A DNA stretch of 64,000 bases, from assembly GCF_001273755.1 (NCBI RefSeq), contig NZ_LGYA01000001.1, positions 171,198 through 235,197 on the forward strand, given 5' to 3'. The translations under genes and the position numbers were made by a program. This document shows positions 42,925 through 52,427 of this stretch, one piece after another (position 1 is the first letter of the stretch; the number at the start of each line of letters is the position of its first letter). Below the pieces are notes generated by a model. That model worked only from the letters and a program-made list of their open reading frames with translations, was not told the origin of the DNA and did no database searches. This DNA is from Peribacillus butanolivorans. Lineage in GTDB: Bacteria > Bacillota > Bacilli > Bacillales > DSM-1321.

Positions 42925-45432
42925 TTACTGGGCCCCGTAACTAATCAAGTTCGTCATGATTCGATATCCTCCTGGTACCTGGCTTTGAATTTGCCGGTAG
43001 AGGACAAGGTTGGTGTAGAGATAAGTTCCTTTACCGTAATTGGCCATTAGGATTCCACCATCAAATGGTTCTTCATTTGGATCAGCCATGGAAATGAAAG
43101 TTTCAAATCTTTCGTCCCATTTCATTGGGAAGTACAATCCTCTTTCTTGAACCCAATTGTTCCAATCGTCCGTTGTTATTTTGTTTGGATAGTTGAAAAG
43201 CGCTGATTCTGGTTTCAATACGTTTACTGTGGCTTTTTCATCGGTTACTCTCCAGCGAATGGATGGATTTCCGATTGTAAGTGGATATGGAGCAGTCGTC
43301 AGGGCATCCCATCCATCACCAGGTTTGTGGTATTGAACGACAAGGTGACCGCCGTTTTCTACGTATTGAAGTAAGCGCGCGTTATTTGTCTTTAGATCTT
43401 CTCGAGATAGATAAGCGCGTATACCTGTAACAATCGTGTCGTATTGGCTCAAATCACCTAATGCTAAATCATCAGCTGTTAGCTTTGTAATATTAAGACC
43501 TGTGTTGCTTAAGTAATCGGCTACTTTGTCAAATCCACTCTCAATGTAACCTACTTTTAGTGAAGCTGGCATTAAAAGCTCAAATGCAACGGTGTTGATT
43601 GCTGCTGGGTATTGGTAATAGAATGTTCCGATATGGTCATAGGAAATTTCTTGAATAGTAGAATCAAAGGTTTTTCCATTGACAGTAGCTTCTGCTTTTA
43701 GCTGATATTCACCATTTTGAATCGTCTTCGGTGGTATAAGGGTGAATTTTACTTGTTTTTCTTCTGATTTTTCATTAAATGATACGGTTGCTTTGGTAGG
43801 TGACACTTTCCAATTTTTAGGTATTTTTAAAGCGACGTTTGCTGATGTTTTTCCTTCTGTATAATTTTTTACAGTTACGGTTACTGGTATTTCTTCCTGT
43901 ACATCTGCTGTGTTTACTACGATGTCTTCAGGTGAAAGGGTAAGACCCACATCAGGTAGGACAGCGATTGTTCCTTCCAATTCTTCTGTGATGGTAGTCT
44001 TGGTTTTACCGGATTCATATGAAATGTTGGTTGTAATTGCTGATTTGTCATAAGCATGGTAAAAGGAAGCATCTTTTGGAACGTTAACCTGGTAGGTGAT
44101 GGTCTCTGATTTATTTGGTGCTAGATTGATTGCTTTAGATTTTGTTTTAGCTTTCCATCCTTTAGGCACGTTCAATTTGGCAGAGAATTTTTTCAATGTT
44201 TGTTTTCCGGTATTCTTCACTGTTACGGTTACGTTCGTATTTTGACCTTTTGTAAGGATCGCAGAGGCTGATTTTGCTTGAACATATAGTCCTGAAGAGA
44301 CATAACTAACGTTTTGTAATTGCTCTTCTTTTAATGAGAGCTTATGAAGCAAGTCGTTCTTCAACTCAGAGTTTAGCTTTGCCTTTTTAATTTGCGAAGT
44401 AAGTGAACGTACATGAGAAAGAGCTGTTTGGGATGTTGTGAAAACACGTTGATCATTCGGATAGGCCGCAATAACTGTGTTCAAATCCCGTTGTACATTT
44501 TTAAAATAAGATTTTAACTTTGAAGCTGAAACTGGGAGTTTATCAGCCCATTCGGTAAAATTATAAGGTACTCCTGCAAAAAGGTCTGACTGGTCTTTCG
44601 TATCAACTGCACTTTGTTTCAAATCTAGATGAACCTGGCGAGGTGCTGCAGGGATATCAGAGCCCATTCCTTGGCTTTTATGCAGATAGCGGGATTGTTC
44701 TCCAAGCTGTGGATAAGTCATACCGTATATTGGGTCATAGGTACCGATTTCAATGGATGTGGTGGCTTTATCTGCGGAGGAAACAGGTAAATATAATTTT
44801 TTCACTTGCCATACCGATAGACCTTGTTTCAATTGTTGTGGAAAAACAGATGGATTAGCCGCATCCTTAAAAGCACGTTCACTTAAGATTGTCATTGTGC
44901 GATGATGTCCATGCTGGGTATCATCATTTTGGAAGGATGGCATCAATATATCAGGCTGATATGTTCGGATAAACCGGATAAGCCGTTCATATGTGAGTTC
45001 CTCGCCCCATTTTTCTAATGTTTCTTCTGGTGTTTTCGAGAAGCCAAAATCATAGATGGGATCAGAGGTTGTTTCACTGAGATGATAGGCTTTAACCCCG
45101 GTAATTTTTGCAGCTTCTATCATTTCTCTTGAACGGATAATTCCAAGAGCATTGTCCAGTTCATCCCCAATTTCATTTTGTCCGCCTTCCCCACGGTTCG
45201 CAATTAGGCTGGAGGTCTTCACACCTAACCCTCTCGATAAATAGGCGAGAAAGTCGCTGCGCTCATCATCTGGATGGGCACCGCTGTTTAAGAATGTAAC
45301 GGTTGTCTCGAGTGGCTTGACCGCATTCCATAACTCAACATTAGGTTTTTCCTTTTTTGCTGCGCTACCTGCGAGCGGCAATAGTGAAAAAACTAACAAA
45401 AGTGAAAGCAAAGGTACCAAAATTTTTTTCAT
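42925..45432 (-). CDS. Secreted PIG-L-family deacetylase with NEW3-type domains
   Basis: 835 residues. Signal peptide ~1-24. PIG-L/LmbE domain ~45-260, with the zinc motif AHPDD at 52-56 and HGHHR near 173. A helical region lies at ~290-375. Two Ig-like NEW3/NPCBM-associated domains follow (~385-490 and ~500-600; GKQTLKKFSAKLNVPKGWKA and TSANVALKIPKNWKV). The C-terminal ~220 residues resemble a class-I glutamine-amidotransferase/ThuA-like fold (YDTIVTGIRAYLSRED, GGHLVVQYHKPGDGW). PIG-L enzymes remove N-acetyl from GlcNAc-type groups; this one acts outside the cell, perhaps on a glycan. It is divergent from the ROK operon and carries the same operator upstream. Confidence 0.85.
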   Translation of the reverse strand: MKKILVPLLSLLLVFSLLPLAGSAAKKEKPNVELWNAVKPLETTVTFLNSGAHPDDERSDFLAYLSRGLGVKTSSLIANRGEGGQNEIGDELDNALGIIRSREMIEAAKITGVKAYHLSETTSDPIYDFGFSKTPEETLEKWGEELTYERLIRFIRTYQPDILMPSFQNDDTQHGHHRTMTILSERAFKDAANPSVFPQQLKQGLSVWQVKKLYLPVSSADKATTSIEIGTYDPIYGMTYPQLGEQSRYLHKSQGMGSDIPAAPRQVHLDLKQSAVDTKDQSDLFAGVPYNFTEWADKLPVSASKLKSYFKNVQRDLNTVIAAYPNDQRVFTTSQTALSHVRSLTSQIKKAKLNSELKNDLLHKLSLKEEQLQNVSYVSSGLYVQAKSASAILTKGQNTNVTVTVKNTGKQTLKKFSAKLNVPKGWKAKTKSKAINLAPNKSETITYQVNVPKDASFYHAYDKSAITTNISYESGKTKTTITEELEGTIAVLPDVGLTLSPEDIVVNTADVQEEIPVTVTVKNYTEGKTSANVALKIPKNWKVSPTKATVSFNEKSEEKQVKFTLIPPKTIQNGEYQLKAEATVNGKTFDSTIQEISYDHIGTFYYQYPAAINTVAFELLMPASLKVGYIESGFDKVADYLSNTGLNITKLTADDLALGDLSQYDTIVTGIRAYLSREDLKTNNARLLQYVENGGHLVVQYHKPGDGWDALTTAPYPLTIGNPSIRWRVTDEKATVNVLKPESALFNYPNKITTDDWNNWVQERGLYFPMKWDERFETFISMADPNEEPFDGGILMANYGKGTYLYTNLVLYRQIQSQVPGGYRIMTNLISYGAQ

Positions 45433-45499
45433 GCCTTCCTTTAACCCCTTTCAAATTTAATAAAAAACCTAAGCTTCTTTGAAGACTATGAAAAGTATG

Positions 45500-45516
45500 T
45501 TAGTAATATTACCTAA
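45500..45516. promoter_or_regulatory. ROK operator O1 (PIG-L side)
   Basis: TTAGTAA-TAT-TACCTAA, a 7-3-7 inverted repeat with one mismatch, 68 bases before the PIG-L start. Same half-site as O2. ROK repressors such as XylR bind dyads rich in TTAGT. Confidence 0.65.
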
Positions 45517-45662
45517 CTAACTTGATGAAAAAGCCTATCTAATAAATAACATAATAGGTTATAATTGTAAATGAACCGAAATAACTATTAAAAACAGAGT
45601 ATTTGAAATAACCAAAAAAATATCTTGTGCACTTTCTTGATTTAAGTTATATTTTTACTTAA

Positions 45663-45679
45663 TTAGTAAGATTTACTAA
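45663..45679. promoter_or_regulatory. ROK operator O2 (regulator side)
   Basis: TTAGTAA-GAT-TTACTAA, a perfect 7-3-7 inverted repeat, 26 bases before the regulator start, where it would block transcription. Probably the autoregulatory site. Confidence 0.75.
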
Positions 45680-45704
45680 CTAAATAATGTAAGGCCGTGA
45701 TGTG

Positions 45705-46931
45705 ATGAGTTTTAAGCGAACACCCAATCATCAAAAATACGTAAATAAAAAAAGAATCATTCAATGCATCCAAGAATGTTCATCTATTTCAAGGGCTGAA
45801 ATCGCTGTTAAGCTTCAGCTTAGTAAACCGACAGTTTCTCTTGTTGTAGATGAACTTATACAGGAGAAATGGGTATTTGAGAAAGGAATAGGAGAGTCCT
45901 CTTCTCAAGGCGGGAGGCGGCCAATCCAGCTCTTTTTCAATGAACGAGCGGCATATATCATAGGAACCGATATTGGCGGAACAAAAGTGAAAATCGTTTT
46001 ATGTGATTTAAGTGGCAACATCCTTGCTGATACTAGTTTTTCAACAAATATTTATCTGCAATCAGGTCTTCTTAAACAAATGGCTATTGAAACAGATCGG
46101 TTACTTGCAAAGAATCAGATCGCGAAAGATAGGATTTTAGGGATGGGAGTTGGGATTCCTGGTATTACACAAACAGCAAGTGGACTAGTAATTGAGGCAC
46201 CGAGTTTAGGGTGGATTCAGTATCCATTTATAGCCGAAGCGAAACGGTATTTCGATTTCCCTATCTTTGTCGACAATGATGTGAATGCTGCTGCGCTAGG
46301 TGAACAGTGGCTAGGGAACGCACAGAATAAGCGAAACGTACTGTTTATTGCAGTTGGCACAGGGATAGGAAGCGGCATTATCTTGAATAACCAGTTATAC
46401 AGAGGGGCTTCGAGTGCAGCTGGAGAGATGGGATATATGGTAACTAATAAAGAGGATATGAAGCGTGAATTTAAGCCGATTTTCCACAGATATGGCTATT
46501 TAGAAAGTGTTGCAGGAGGAAAGTCCATTGGTGCTCATTTTACTAGAGCAGTTCTTAAGGATCCTCATCATTCCTTTTTTGAACGGGCCCAGTCTTCTGA
46601 ACTATCAGGTGAAGATGCTTTTTTGTTCGCAAAAAAAGGAGATTCGACAGCTATAGCTGTCATTAATGACGCCATCGAACATTTAGCCTACGGAATTGTC
46701 AATGCAGCCTGCTTGCTAAATCCAGAGGTCATTATTTTAGGAGGTGGTGTATTAAATTCATCTGAATACATTTTACCTAGAATTCGGGAGATTGTTGATC
46801 GATATCTTCCAAGTTTAGTAGAAATGAAAACTTCACAACTGGGAGAAAACGCAGGAGTTTTGGGAGCGGTTTCCCTATTTTTAAGAGAACATGATAGCAT
46901 TTTGAATTTTCATAATGAGGGGGATTATTAA
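45705..46931 (+). CDS. ROK-family transcriptional regulator
   Basis: About 408 residues. An N-terminal winged-helix (~18-75; SISRAEIAVKLQLSKPTVSL) is followed by a ROK sugar-kinase-like domain. ATP/sugar motifs present: IGTDIGGTKVKIVLCD near 87-102, VDNDVNAAALGEQW near 191-204, FIAVGTGIGSGI, and ILGGGVLNS. The zinc signature CxCGxxGCxE, normal in ROK proteins, is missing: the segment reads FHRYGYLES. GTG at 45702 or ATG at 45705; the latter chosen. It heads an operon with the ABC importer; its stop overlaps the next ATG (TAATG). Likely senses a sugar or sugar-like inducer and represses through O1/O2. Confidence 0.85.
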   Translation: MSFKRTPNHQKYVNKKRIIQCIQECSSISRAEIAVKLQLSKPTVSLVVDELIQEKWVFEKGIGESSSQGGRRPIQLFFNERAAYIIGTDIGGTKVKIVLCDLSGNILADTSFSTNIYLQSGLLKQMAIETDRLLAKNQIAKDRILGMGVGIPGITQTASGLVIEAPSLGWIQYPFIAEAKRYFDFPIFVDNDVNAAALGEQWLGNAQNKRNVLFIAVGTGIGSGIILNNQLYRGASSAAGEMGYMVTNKEDMKREFKPIFHRYGYLESVAGGKSIGAHFTRAVLKDPHHSFFERAQSSELSGEDAFLFAKKGDSTAIAVINDAIEHLAYGIVNAACLLNPEVIILGGGVLNSSEYILPRIREIVDRYLPSLVEMKTSQLGENAGVLGAVSLFLREHDSILNFHNEGDY

Positions 46932-48022
46932 TGAATAATAAGAAAAAGTCGTTTGTTTCAGTGCTAACCTTATCGGCAGCTTTATTGATTTCTGGATGTA
47001 GCAGTACAGATACAAAAACGAATTCGAATGCAGGCGGTGCCAAAGAAGAAAAAAGTGAATTAGAAGATAAGATTGTAGTTTATTCACCGCATGGAAAAGA
47101 TATTTTATCAAAATTCGAGACTCAGTTTGAAGAAAAATATAGCATTGATGTTGAGTGGCTTGACATGGGGTCTCAGGAAATCCTTGATCGTGTTCGATCA
47201 GAGAAAACTAATCCGCAGGCAGATGTTTGGTGGGGAGCACCTTCCACGAACTTTAACCAAGCAAAGGATGATGGACTGCTAGCTGCTTACCAACCTACCT
47301 ATTCTGATAGTCTTGATGAAGGGTTCCACGATCCAGAATGGTATTGGACGGGAACGAGCCAGACTCCAGAAGTCATCATGTATAACAGCAAGGAACTATC
47401 AAAAGACGAAGTACCAAAAGATTGGGATGAGCTGCTTGACCCGAAATGGAAAGATGAAATTATCATTCGCTATCCGCTAGCATCTGGAACGATGAGGACG
47501 ATTTTTTCTTCGATGATTTATCGCACGTATAAGGATACAAATGATCCTCAAGAGGGCTATGATTGGTTAACGAAGCTCGACCAAAATACAAAAGAATATT
47601 CAGCCAACCCGGAAATGATGTATAACAAAGTAGCCAAAGGAGAGGGTTCACTATCTGTTTGGGCAATGCCGGACGTTGTCATGCTGAAAGAAAATAAAAA
47701 CTATCCGTTTGAGTTTGTTATTCCAGAAAGCGGAACACCGGTGTTGACAGAGGGAATTGCCATTGTTGAAGGTGCCAAGCATCCAAAAGCAGCTGAAGCG
47801 TTTTATGAGTTTGTGAACTCACCAGAAGCTGCGAAAATTTTAGCTGAGGAATTTTACCGGATTCCGACAAGAAGTGATGTGACGGATTTACCTGAATGGA
47901 TCACGGAAACAGATATTAAAACGATGGATATTGATTGGGATGTTTTCCAAGAAAAAGGTGACGAGTGGATGAAATATTGGGACGAAAATATTAAAAGTGG
48001 AGATAAAGAAATAAAAGAATAA
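46931..48022 (+). CDS. ABC transporter substrate-binding lipoprotein (ferric/phosphonate/polyamine-like cluster)
   Basis: 363 residues. Lipobox LISGC, lipid Cys23, then a Ser/Thr/Asn/Glu-rich linker. Periplasmic-binding fold: IVVYSPHGKDILSKFETQFE near 48-67, QADVWWGAPS near 97-106, EVIMYN, EGIAIVEGAKHPKAAEAF. It resembles binding proteins of the FbpA/PhnS type, which hold ferric iron or small phosphonates. The Tyr pair of ferric binders is not obvious (FYRIPTRSDV), so an organic ligand is more likely. Strong ribosome site (gaggggga). Confidence 0.85.
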   Translation: MNNKKKSFVSVLTLSAALLISGCSSTDTKTNSNAGGAKEEKSELEDKIVVYSPHGKDILSKFETQFEEKYSIDVEWLDMGSQEILDRVRSEKTNPQADVWWGAPSTNFNQAKDDGLLAAYQPTYSDSLDEGFHDPEWYWTGTSQTPEVIMYNSKELSKDEVPKDWDELLDPKWKDEIIIRYPLASGTMRTIFSSMIYRTYKDTNDPQEGYDWLTKLDQNTKEYSANPEMMYNKVAKGEGSLSVWAMPDVVMLKENKNYPFEFVIPESGTPVLTEGIAIVEGAKHPKAAEAFYEFVNSPEAAKILAEEFYRIPTRSDVTDLPEWITETDIKTMDIDWDVFQEKGDEWMKYWDENIKSGDKEIKE

Positions 48023-48037
48023 GGAAGTGTCGTTGGG

Positions 48038-49150
48038 ATGGCGTCAATAAAAATAGAGAATGTCCAAAAAGCCTTCGGAAAAACGATAGCTATCGATCAT
48101 TTAAATCTGGAAATCAAAGACGGTGAGTTTTTTACCTTTTTAGGTCCAAGTGGCTGCGGTAAAACGACAACCCTTCGGATGATTGCTGGGTTTTATTATC
48201 CAACAAAGGGTGTCGTCCGATTTGGCGACAAAGATATGACGCGAGTCCCTCCGGAGAAAAGAAATACTGGCATGGTTTTTCAAAACTATGCCCTTTTTCC
48301 TCACATGACAGTTTTTGAAAATGTAGCCTTTGGATTGCGCGTGAGAAAAGTTTCTTCAAGCGATTTAAAGGGGAAAGTGCTGGATGCACTTCGCAAAGTC
48401 AGGCTGGAGAAATACTCGGATCGTCAAGTGAGCCAGTTAAGCGGAGGACAGCAGCAGCGTGTAGCCCTTGCGAGAGCACTTGTTATAGAACCGGAAATAT
48501 TACTGTTGGATGAACCATTAAGTAATTTGGATGCCAAGCTTCGTGATGAAATGAGAGCAGAAATCTTAAGGCTGCAGCGTGATTATAAGATTACCACCAT
48601 TTATGTCACACATGATCAGGCAGAGGCATTATCCATGAGTGATCGGATCGCCGTTTTCAATTTTGGGGTATGTCACCAGGTCGGGACTCCAGCAGAAATT
48701 TATAATCAGCCCGCTAATGATTTCGTGGCGAGTTTTATTGGTGAGATTAATCTATTGTCCGTTCAAGTGAAGAACGTTCAACAAGAGAATATAGTGGTTA
48801 CCCTAGAAAACGGTGAAGAACCGGTAAAATTAATTGTACATAATCACACTAATGAAGGAGAGTTAATTCAACAGAATGAAAAGAACCTTGCAGTTTCGAT
48901 TCGTCCTGAAGCAATCCGTATTCTTGATACGGTCGAAAAAGGAACAAATATCTTAAAAGGAAAAATCGAATCTGTCCAATTCTTTGGATCTGTTGTGAAT
49001 GTGATGGTGGATGTTCATAACGTGTTACTGAGGGTGGACGTGTTAAACACGCATGAATTCGGATACTTTTATCAAGGGAAGGAAGTGTATGTACAACTTC
49101 CGGAGAAACAACTGCGCCTCATCCCGGTCATAAGCGGTGATGCTCCATGA
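48038..49150 (+). CDS. ABC transporter ATPase with TOBE domain
   Basis: 370 residues. Walker A GPSGCGKTTT near 35-44, Q-loop MVFQNYALFPHMTVFENV, signature QLSGGQQQRVALARAL, Walker B ILLLDEPLSNLDAKLRDEM, switch YVTHDQAEAL. The C-terminal ~130 residues form a TOBE/MOI regulatory domain (LAVSIRPEAIRIL). PotA/FbpC/PhnT class. Overlaps the permease start by 4 bases. Confidence 0.92.
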   Translation: MASIKIENVQKAFGKTIAIDHLNLEIKDGEFFTFLGPSGCGKTTTLRMIAGFYYPTKGVVRFGDKDMTRVPPEKRNTGMVFQNYALFPHMTVFENVAFGLRVRKVSSSDLKGKVLDALRKVRLEKYSDRQVSQLSGGQQQRVALARALVIEPEILLLDEPLSNLDAKLRDEMRAEILRLQRDYKITTIYVTHDQAEALSMSDRIAVFNFGVCHQVGTPAEIYNQPANDFVASFIGEINLLSVQVKNVQQENIVVTLENGEEPVKLIVHNHTNEGELIQQNEKNLAVSIRPEAIRILDTVEKGTNILKGKIESVQFFGSVVNVMVDVHNVLLRVDVLNTHEFGYFYQGKEVYVQLPEKQLRLIPVISGDAP

Positions 49151-50835
49151 TTAAAAATCGTGATACAAGGTTGACGATTTGGCTTCTTATACCAGTTGTA
49201 TTAGTGCTCGTTGCATATGTTCTTTATCCATCATTGAGAACCTTTTTCGAAAGTTTGCAAAAAGACGGATCGATATCTTTCGGAAATTATCAGGATTTCT
49301 TCGTGCAGGAATCGAAAACGAACTTAGAAGCTCTATGGAACTCTGTTTATATATCAATTTTAAGTGTATTGGCTAGTGCCTTGATTGGTATTCCGCTTGC
49401 GATTATTTTTAACCGTTACGATTTTCCAGGCAGAAGCTTCTTTTCAACTGCAGCGATTTTGCCGATTGTTCTTCCATCATTGGTAGGGGTTATGGCCTTT
49501 ATGTTTTTATATGGAGAATCAGGATTAATTCCAAATGCTATTAAGGATTTGTTTGGTCTTGATAAAGTTCCTTTTAAAATTGGCGGGGTTTCGGGAATCC
49601 TGATCGTGCATGCCTATACGATGTATGTATATTTTTATATGACCGTATCCGCTGCGATCAATAAAATTGATCCGTCTCTAGAAGAAGCTGCTTTTAACTT
49701 AGGAGCGAATAAATTCAAGGTATTTTGGAAGGTGACATTTCCATTATTAACACCTGCCATCGTTGCCGCTTCTTTACTTGTATTCATGATTTCAATGGCT
49801 TCATTCAGTGCCCCGTTTTTATTAGCTGGTGGGTACCGAGTGTTGAGCTTGCAAATATATTTTTCGAAAATTAATGGTGATATGGAAATTGCTGCTACTC
49901 AATCTGTAATACTTTCCATTGTTTCGATTTCATTTCTATTATTTATGCGTTGGTATCAGAATAGGAAAGATTACCGCATGGCTTCGAAAGGAATCGGGGC
50001 ACACAGGAGTGAAGTGAAAAATCCGCTTATGAAGTGGGTGATGGTGGTAACTGGTATCATCGGCGTACTTATTCTGCTTTTACCGCACTTTACGATTCTA
50101 TTGCTTTCACTTGTGCCGGATGGAACCTGGACGTTTCAAACGTATCCAACAGTATTTAATGTGGAAAATTACCGGCTTTTGTTTGAAGACCCTAATATTT
50201 TTAAACCGTTACGAAATAGTTTACTAATGGCTGTTATTGCCACACTAGCAAATTTGGTATTTGGGGTCATAGCGTCCTATGTTCTTGTCAAACGGAAATT
50301 CATTGGGAAAAGCTTTATTGATATTCTAGTCATGATTCCATGGGCCTTGCCAGCAACGGTTATTGGGATGAACTTGATATTCGCATTTAATGAACCTAGC
50401 GTTTTTTCTTTCGGTCAAATATTAGTAGGAACATTTTGGATTTTGCCCCTGGCCTATTTCGTTAGACATATTCCACTTGTTGTCCGCTCAACTAACGCCG
50501 TTCTAGAGCAGCTTGATGACTCGATTGAGGAAGCAGCCAGAAACTTGGGGGCAAAGTGGTTTTATACCTTCAGAAAGGTCATTTTACCGATTATTATGCC
50601 TGGCGTTTTATCAGGGACATTATTAGCCTTTATCGAGTCTGTAGGAGAATTCCCAACCTCAGTCCTATTGTATACGATTTCTAACAGACCTATATCTATT
50701 GAAATTATGAATCAGCTTCGAATGTTCAATATGGGGCAGGCAGCTGCTTATGGGATGATTCAAATCACGCTGATTGTTATTGTTCTCTTTATTTCGAACA
50801 AGTTTTTTGGAATCAAAGCAGAAAAAGCCTTATAA
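49147..50835 (+). CDS. ABC transporter permease, two fused BPD domains (FbpB/PhnU-V-like)
   Basis: 562 residues with 12 helices, two repeats of the six-helix permease. EAA loops: LEEAAFNLGANKFKVFWKVTFP near 178-199 and IEEAARNLGAKWFYTFRKVILP near 457-478. The fusion explains why only one permease gene exists. Forms the channel for the operon's ligand with the ATPase dimer. Confidence 0.92.
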   Translation: MIKNRDTRLTIWLLIPVVLVLVAYVLYPSLRTFFESLQKDGSISFGNYQDFFVQESKTNLEALWNSVYISILSVLASALIGIPLAIIFNRYDFPGRSFFSTAAILPIVLPSLVGVMAFMFLYGESGLIPNAIKDLFGLDKVPFKIGGVSGILIVHAYTMYVYFYMTVSAAINKIDPSLEEAAFNLGANKFKVFWKVTFPLLTPAIVAASLLVFMISMASFSAPFLLAGGYRVLSLQIYFSKINGDMEIAATQSVILSIVSISFLLFMRWYQNRKDYRMASKGIGAHRSEVKNPLMKWVMVVTGIIGVLILLLPHFTILLLSLVPDGTWTFQTYPTVFNVENYRLLFEDPNIFKPLRNSLLMAVIATLANLVFGVIASYVLVKRKFIGKSFIDILVMIPWALPATVIGMNLIFAFNEPSVFSFGQILVGTFWILPLAYFVRHIPLVVRSTNAVLEQLDDSIEEAARNLGAKWFYTFRKVILPIIMPGVLSGTLLAFIESVGEFPTSVLLYTISNRPISIEIMNQLRMFNMGQAAAYGMIQITLIVIVLFISNKFFGIKAEKAL

Positions 50836-50850
50836 ATCGGGGGTAAAAAG

Positions 50851-52335
50851 ATGAGTAAGCTGGATGAATTTATCAAAAATGAAGGTAGTGTTTTTCCAGG
50901 GAAAACATATGTAGAAGAGCTTCTAATGCCCGTTTTTAATGATCAAAGAGATTACTTATTTCATGTGATGTTCGATATTCATCGAGCCCATGTGATCATG
51001 CTTTCAGAACAAAAGATTATTAAAGAAGAAGAAGCAAAAATTATGCTGGATGGGATTCGGAAAGTGGCTCAAACAGATCTAACCCTCCTGACCTATCAAC
51101 CTCAATTCGAAGACTTATTTTTCATGATGGAGGCAAAGATTGGCGAAGAAATCGGTCATGAGCTTGCAGGAAAGATTCATATCGGTCGCAGTCGTAATGA
51201 TATGGGAGTTGCAATGTATCGGCTTGTTTTGAGAGGCCATCTTCTTCAATTAATTGGCTATGCAGACCAATTGAGTGAGTCATTCTTGGTGCAAGCTGAA
51301 AAGCATATAGAAACCTATATTACGGGTTACACGCATACTCAGCCAGCTCAGCCGACTACATTAGGCCACTACTTTCTAGCCATTTATGATGTTCTTCAAA
51401 GAGATATTGGAAGGTTATGGGCAGCCTATGAAACGGTGAACCTATCTCCTCTGGGAGCGGCCGCATTAACCACAACTGGTTTTCCAATCAGCCGGAATCG
51501 TACCGCTGAATTGCTTGGCTTTGAGGCGGTTGTTGAAAATTCCTATGACTCGATTGGCGGGGCCGATTATTTATTAGAAACTGCAACTGCAATTATGACG
51601 TGCATGGTCAATACTGGAAGATGGATTCAAGATTTTTTGCAGCATGTGACAAGAGAGTTTGGTACATTTTATGTGGCAGATCCTTATGTTCAAGTAAGCA
51701 GTATCATGCCGCAAAAAAGAAATCCAGTATCAATTGAACATTCCCGATCGATTGCCAGCAGTGCGTATGGTGATGCGCTTGCTGCAGTGAATATGATCCA
51801 CAATACTCCATTTGGTGATATCGTCGATACGGAAGATGATTTACAGCCGCATTTATATCGAGCATTTTCGAATGCAGGCCGTGTCATGAAACTAATGTAT
51901 GCAGTCATATCAACCTTGAAAGTAAATGAAGAACATACAAAAAAAATGGCCGCAAAATCTAGTATCACGGTTACTGAATTAGCAGATACTCTATCAAGAG
52001 ATTACGCGATATCATTTAGGAAAGCTCATTCCATAGCTAGTCATATTGCAAAACGGTCGATAAGTGAAGGGAAAGAGTTATATGACTGGGACACACAAGA
52101 CATTAACAAGATTATTAATGAATTCGTTTCAGTGAATATAGCAGAAGACGAATGGAAAAAAATTATCTCTCCCGAATATTTTGTGGAGATTAGAAGCATT
52201 CAAGGTGGACCTAGTCCGAAAGAAGTTTCGAGGATGATTGTGAATAGAAAACAAAAACTAGAACAACAGGTGCAGGAATATAAGGGAATTGTTAAAGGTT
52301 TGAATGATAGAAGGAAAGCTTTAGTGGAATATTGA
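50851..52335 (+). CDS. Argininosuccinate-lyase-like C-N lyase of the fumarase/aspartase superfamily
   Basis: 494 residues. Superfamily motifs: GRSRNDM at 112-118 (usual ArgH has GRSRNDQ), TGYTHTQPAQPTTLGH near 158-173 with the catalytic His region, and the flexible catalytic loop VSSIMPQKRNPVS at 282-294. True ArgH is ~460 residues and sits beside argG; here the gene is last in an importer operon, so a catabolic lyase is more likely. Relatives such as EDDS lyase cleave N-succinyl compounds to an amine and fumarate. ATG after gggggtaaaaag. The exact substrate is unknown. Confidence 0.85.
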   Translation: MSKLDEFIKNEGSVFPGKTYVEELLMPVFNDQRDYLFHVMFDIHRAHVIMLSEQKIIKEEEAKIMLDGIRKVAQTDLTLLTYQPQFEDLFFMMEAKIGEEIGHELAGKIHIGRSRNDMGVAMYRLVLRGHLLQLIGYADQLSESFLVQAEKHIETYITGYTHTQPAQPTTLGHYFLAIYDVLQRDIGRLWAAYETVNLSPLGAAALTTTGFPISRNRTAELLGFEAVVENSYDSIGGADYLLETATAIMTCMVNTGRWIQDFLQHVTREFGTFYVADPYVQVSSIMPQKRNPVSIEHSRSIASSAYGDALAAVNMIHNTPFGDIVDTEDDLQPHLYRAFSNAGRVMKLMYAVISTLKVNEEHTKKMAAKSSITVTELADTLSRDYAISFRKAHSIASHIAKRSISEGKELYDWDTQDINKIINEFVSVNIAEDEWKKIISPEYFVEIRSIQGGPSPKEVSRMIVNRKQKLEQQVQEYKGIVKGLNDRRKALVEY

Positions 52336-52397
52336 GGTTGCAGCTTTGGAAAATCCCGTAAGCAGAACTAGTGTCAAAGTCAGCATAATGTTTAAAG

Positions 52398-52427
52398 ACC
52401 CGGGAGGAAGTTACCTGGGTTTTTTTA
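52398..52427 (+). terminator. Terminator of the ROK operon
   Basis: ACCCGGG / CCTGGGT hairpin with one G-U pair, then T7. Confidence 0.85.

Noticed and set aside
50851..52335. Arginine biosynthesis argH
   Set aside because: No argG beside it, GRSRNDM instead of GRSRNDQ, extra length, and it ends an importer operon; kept as an ArgH-like lyase.
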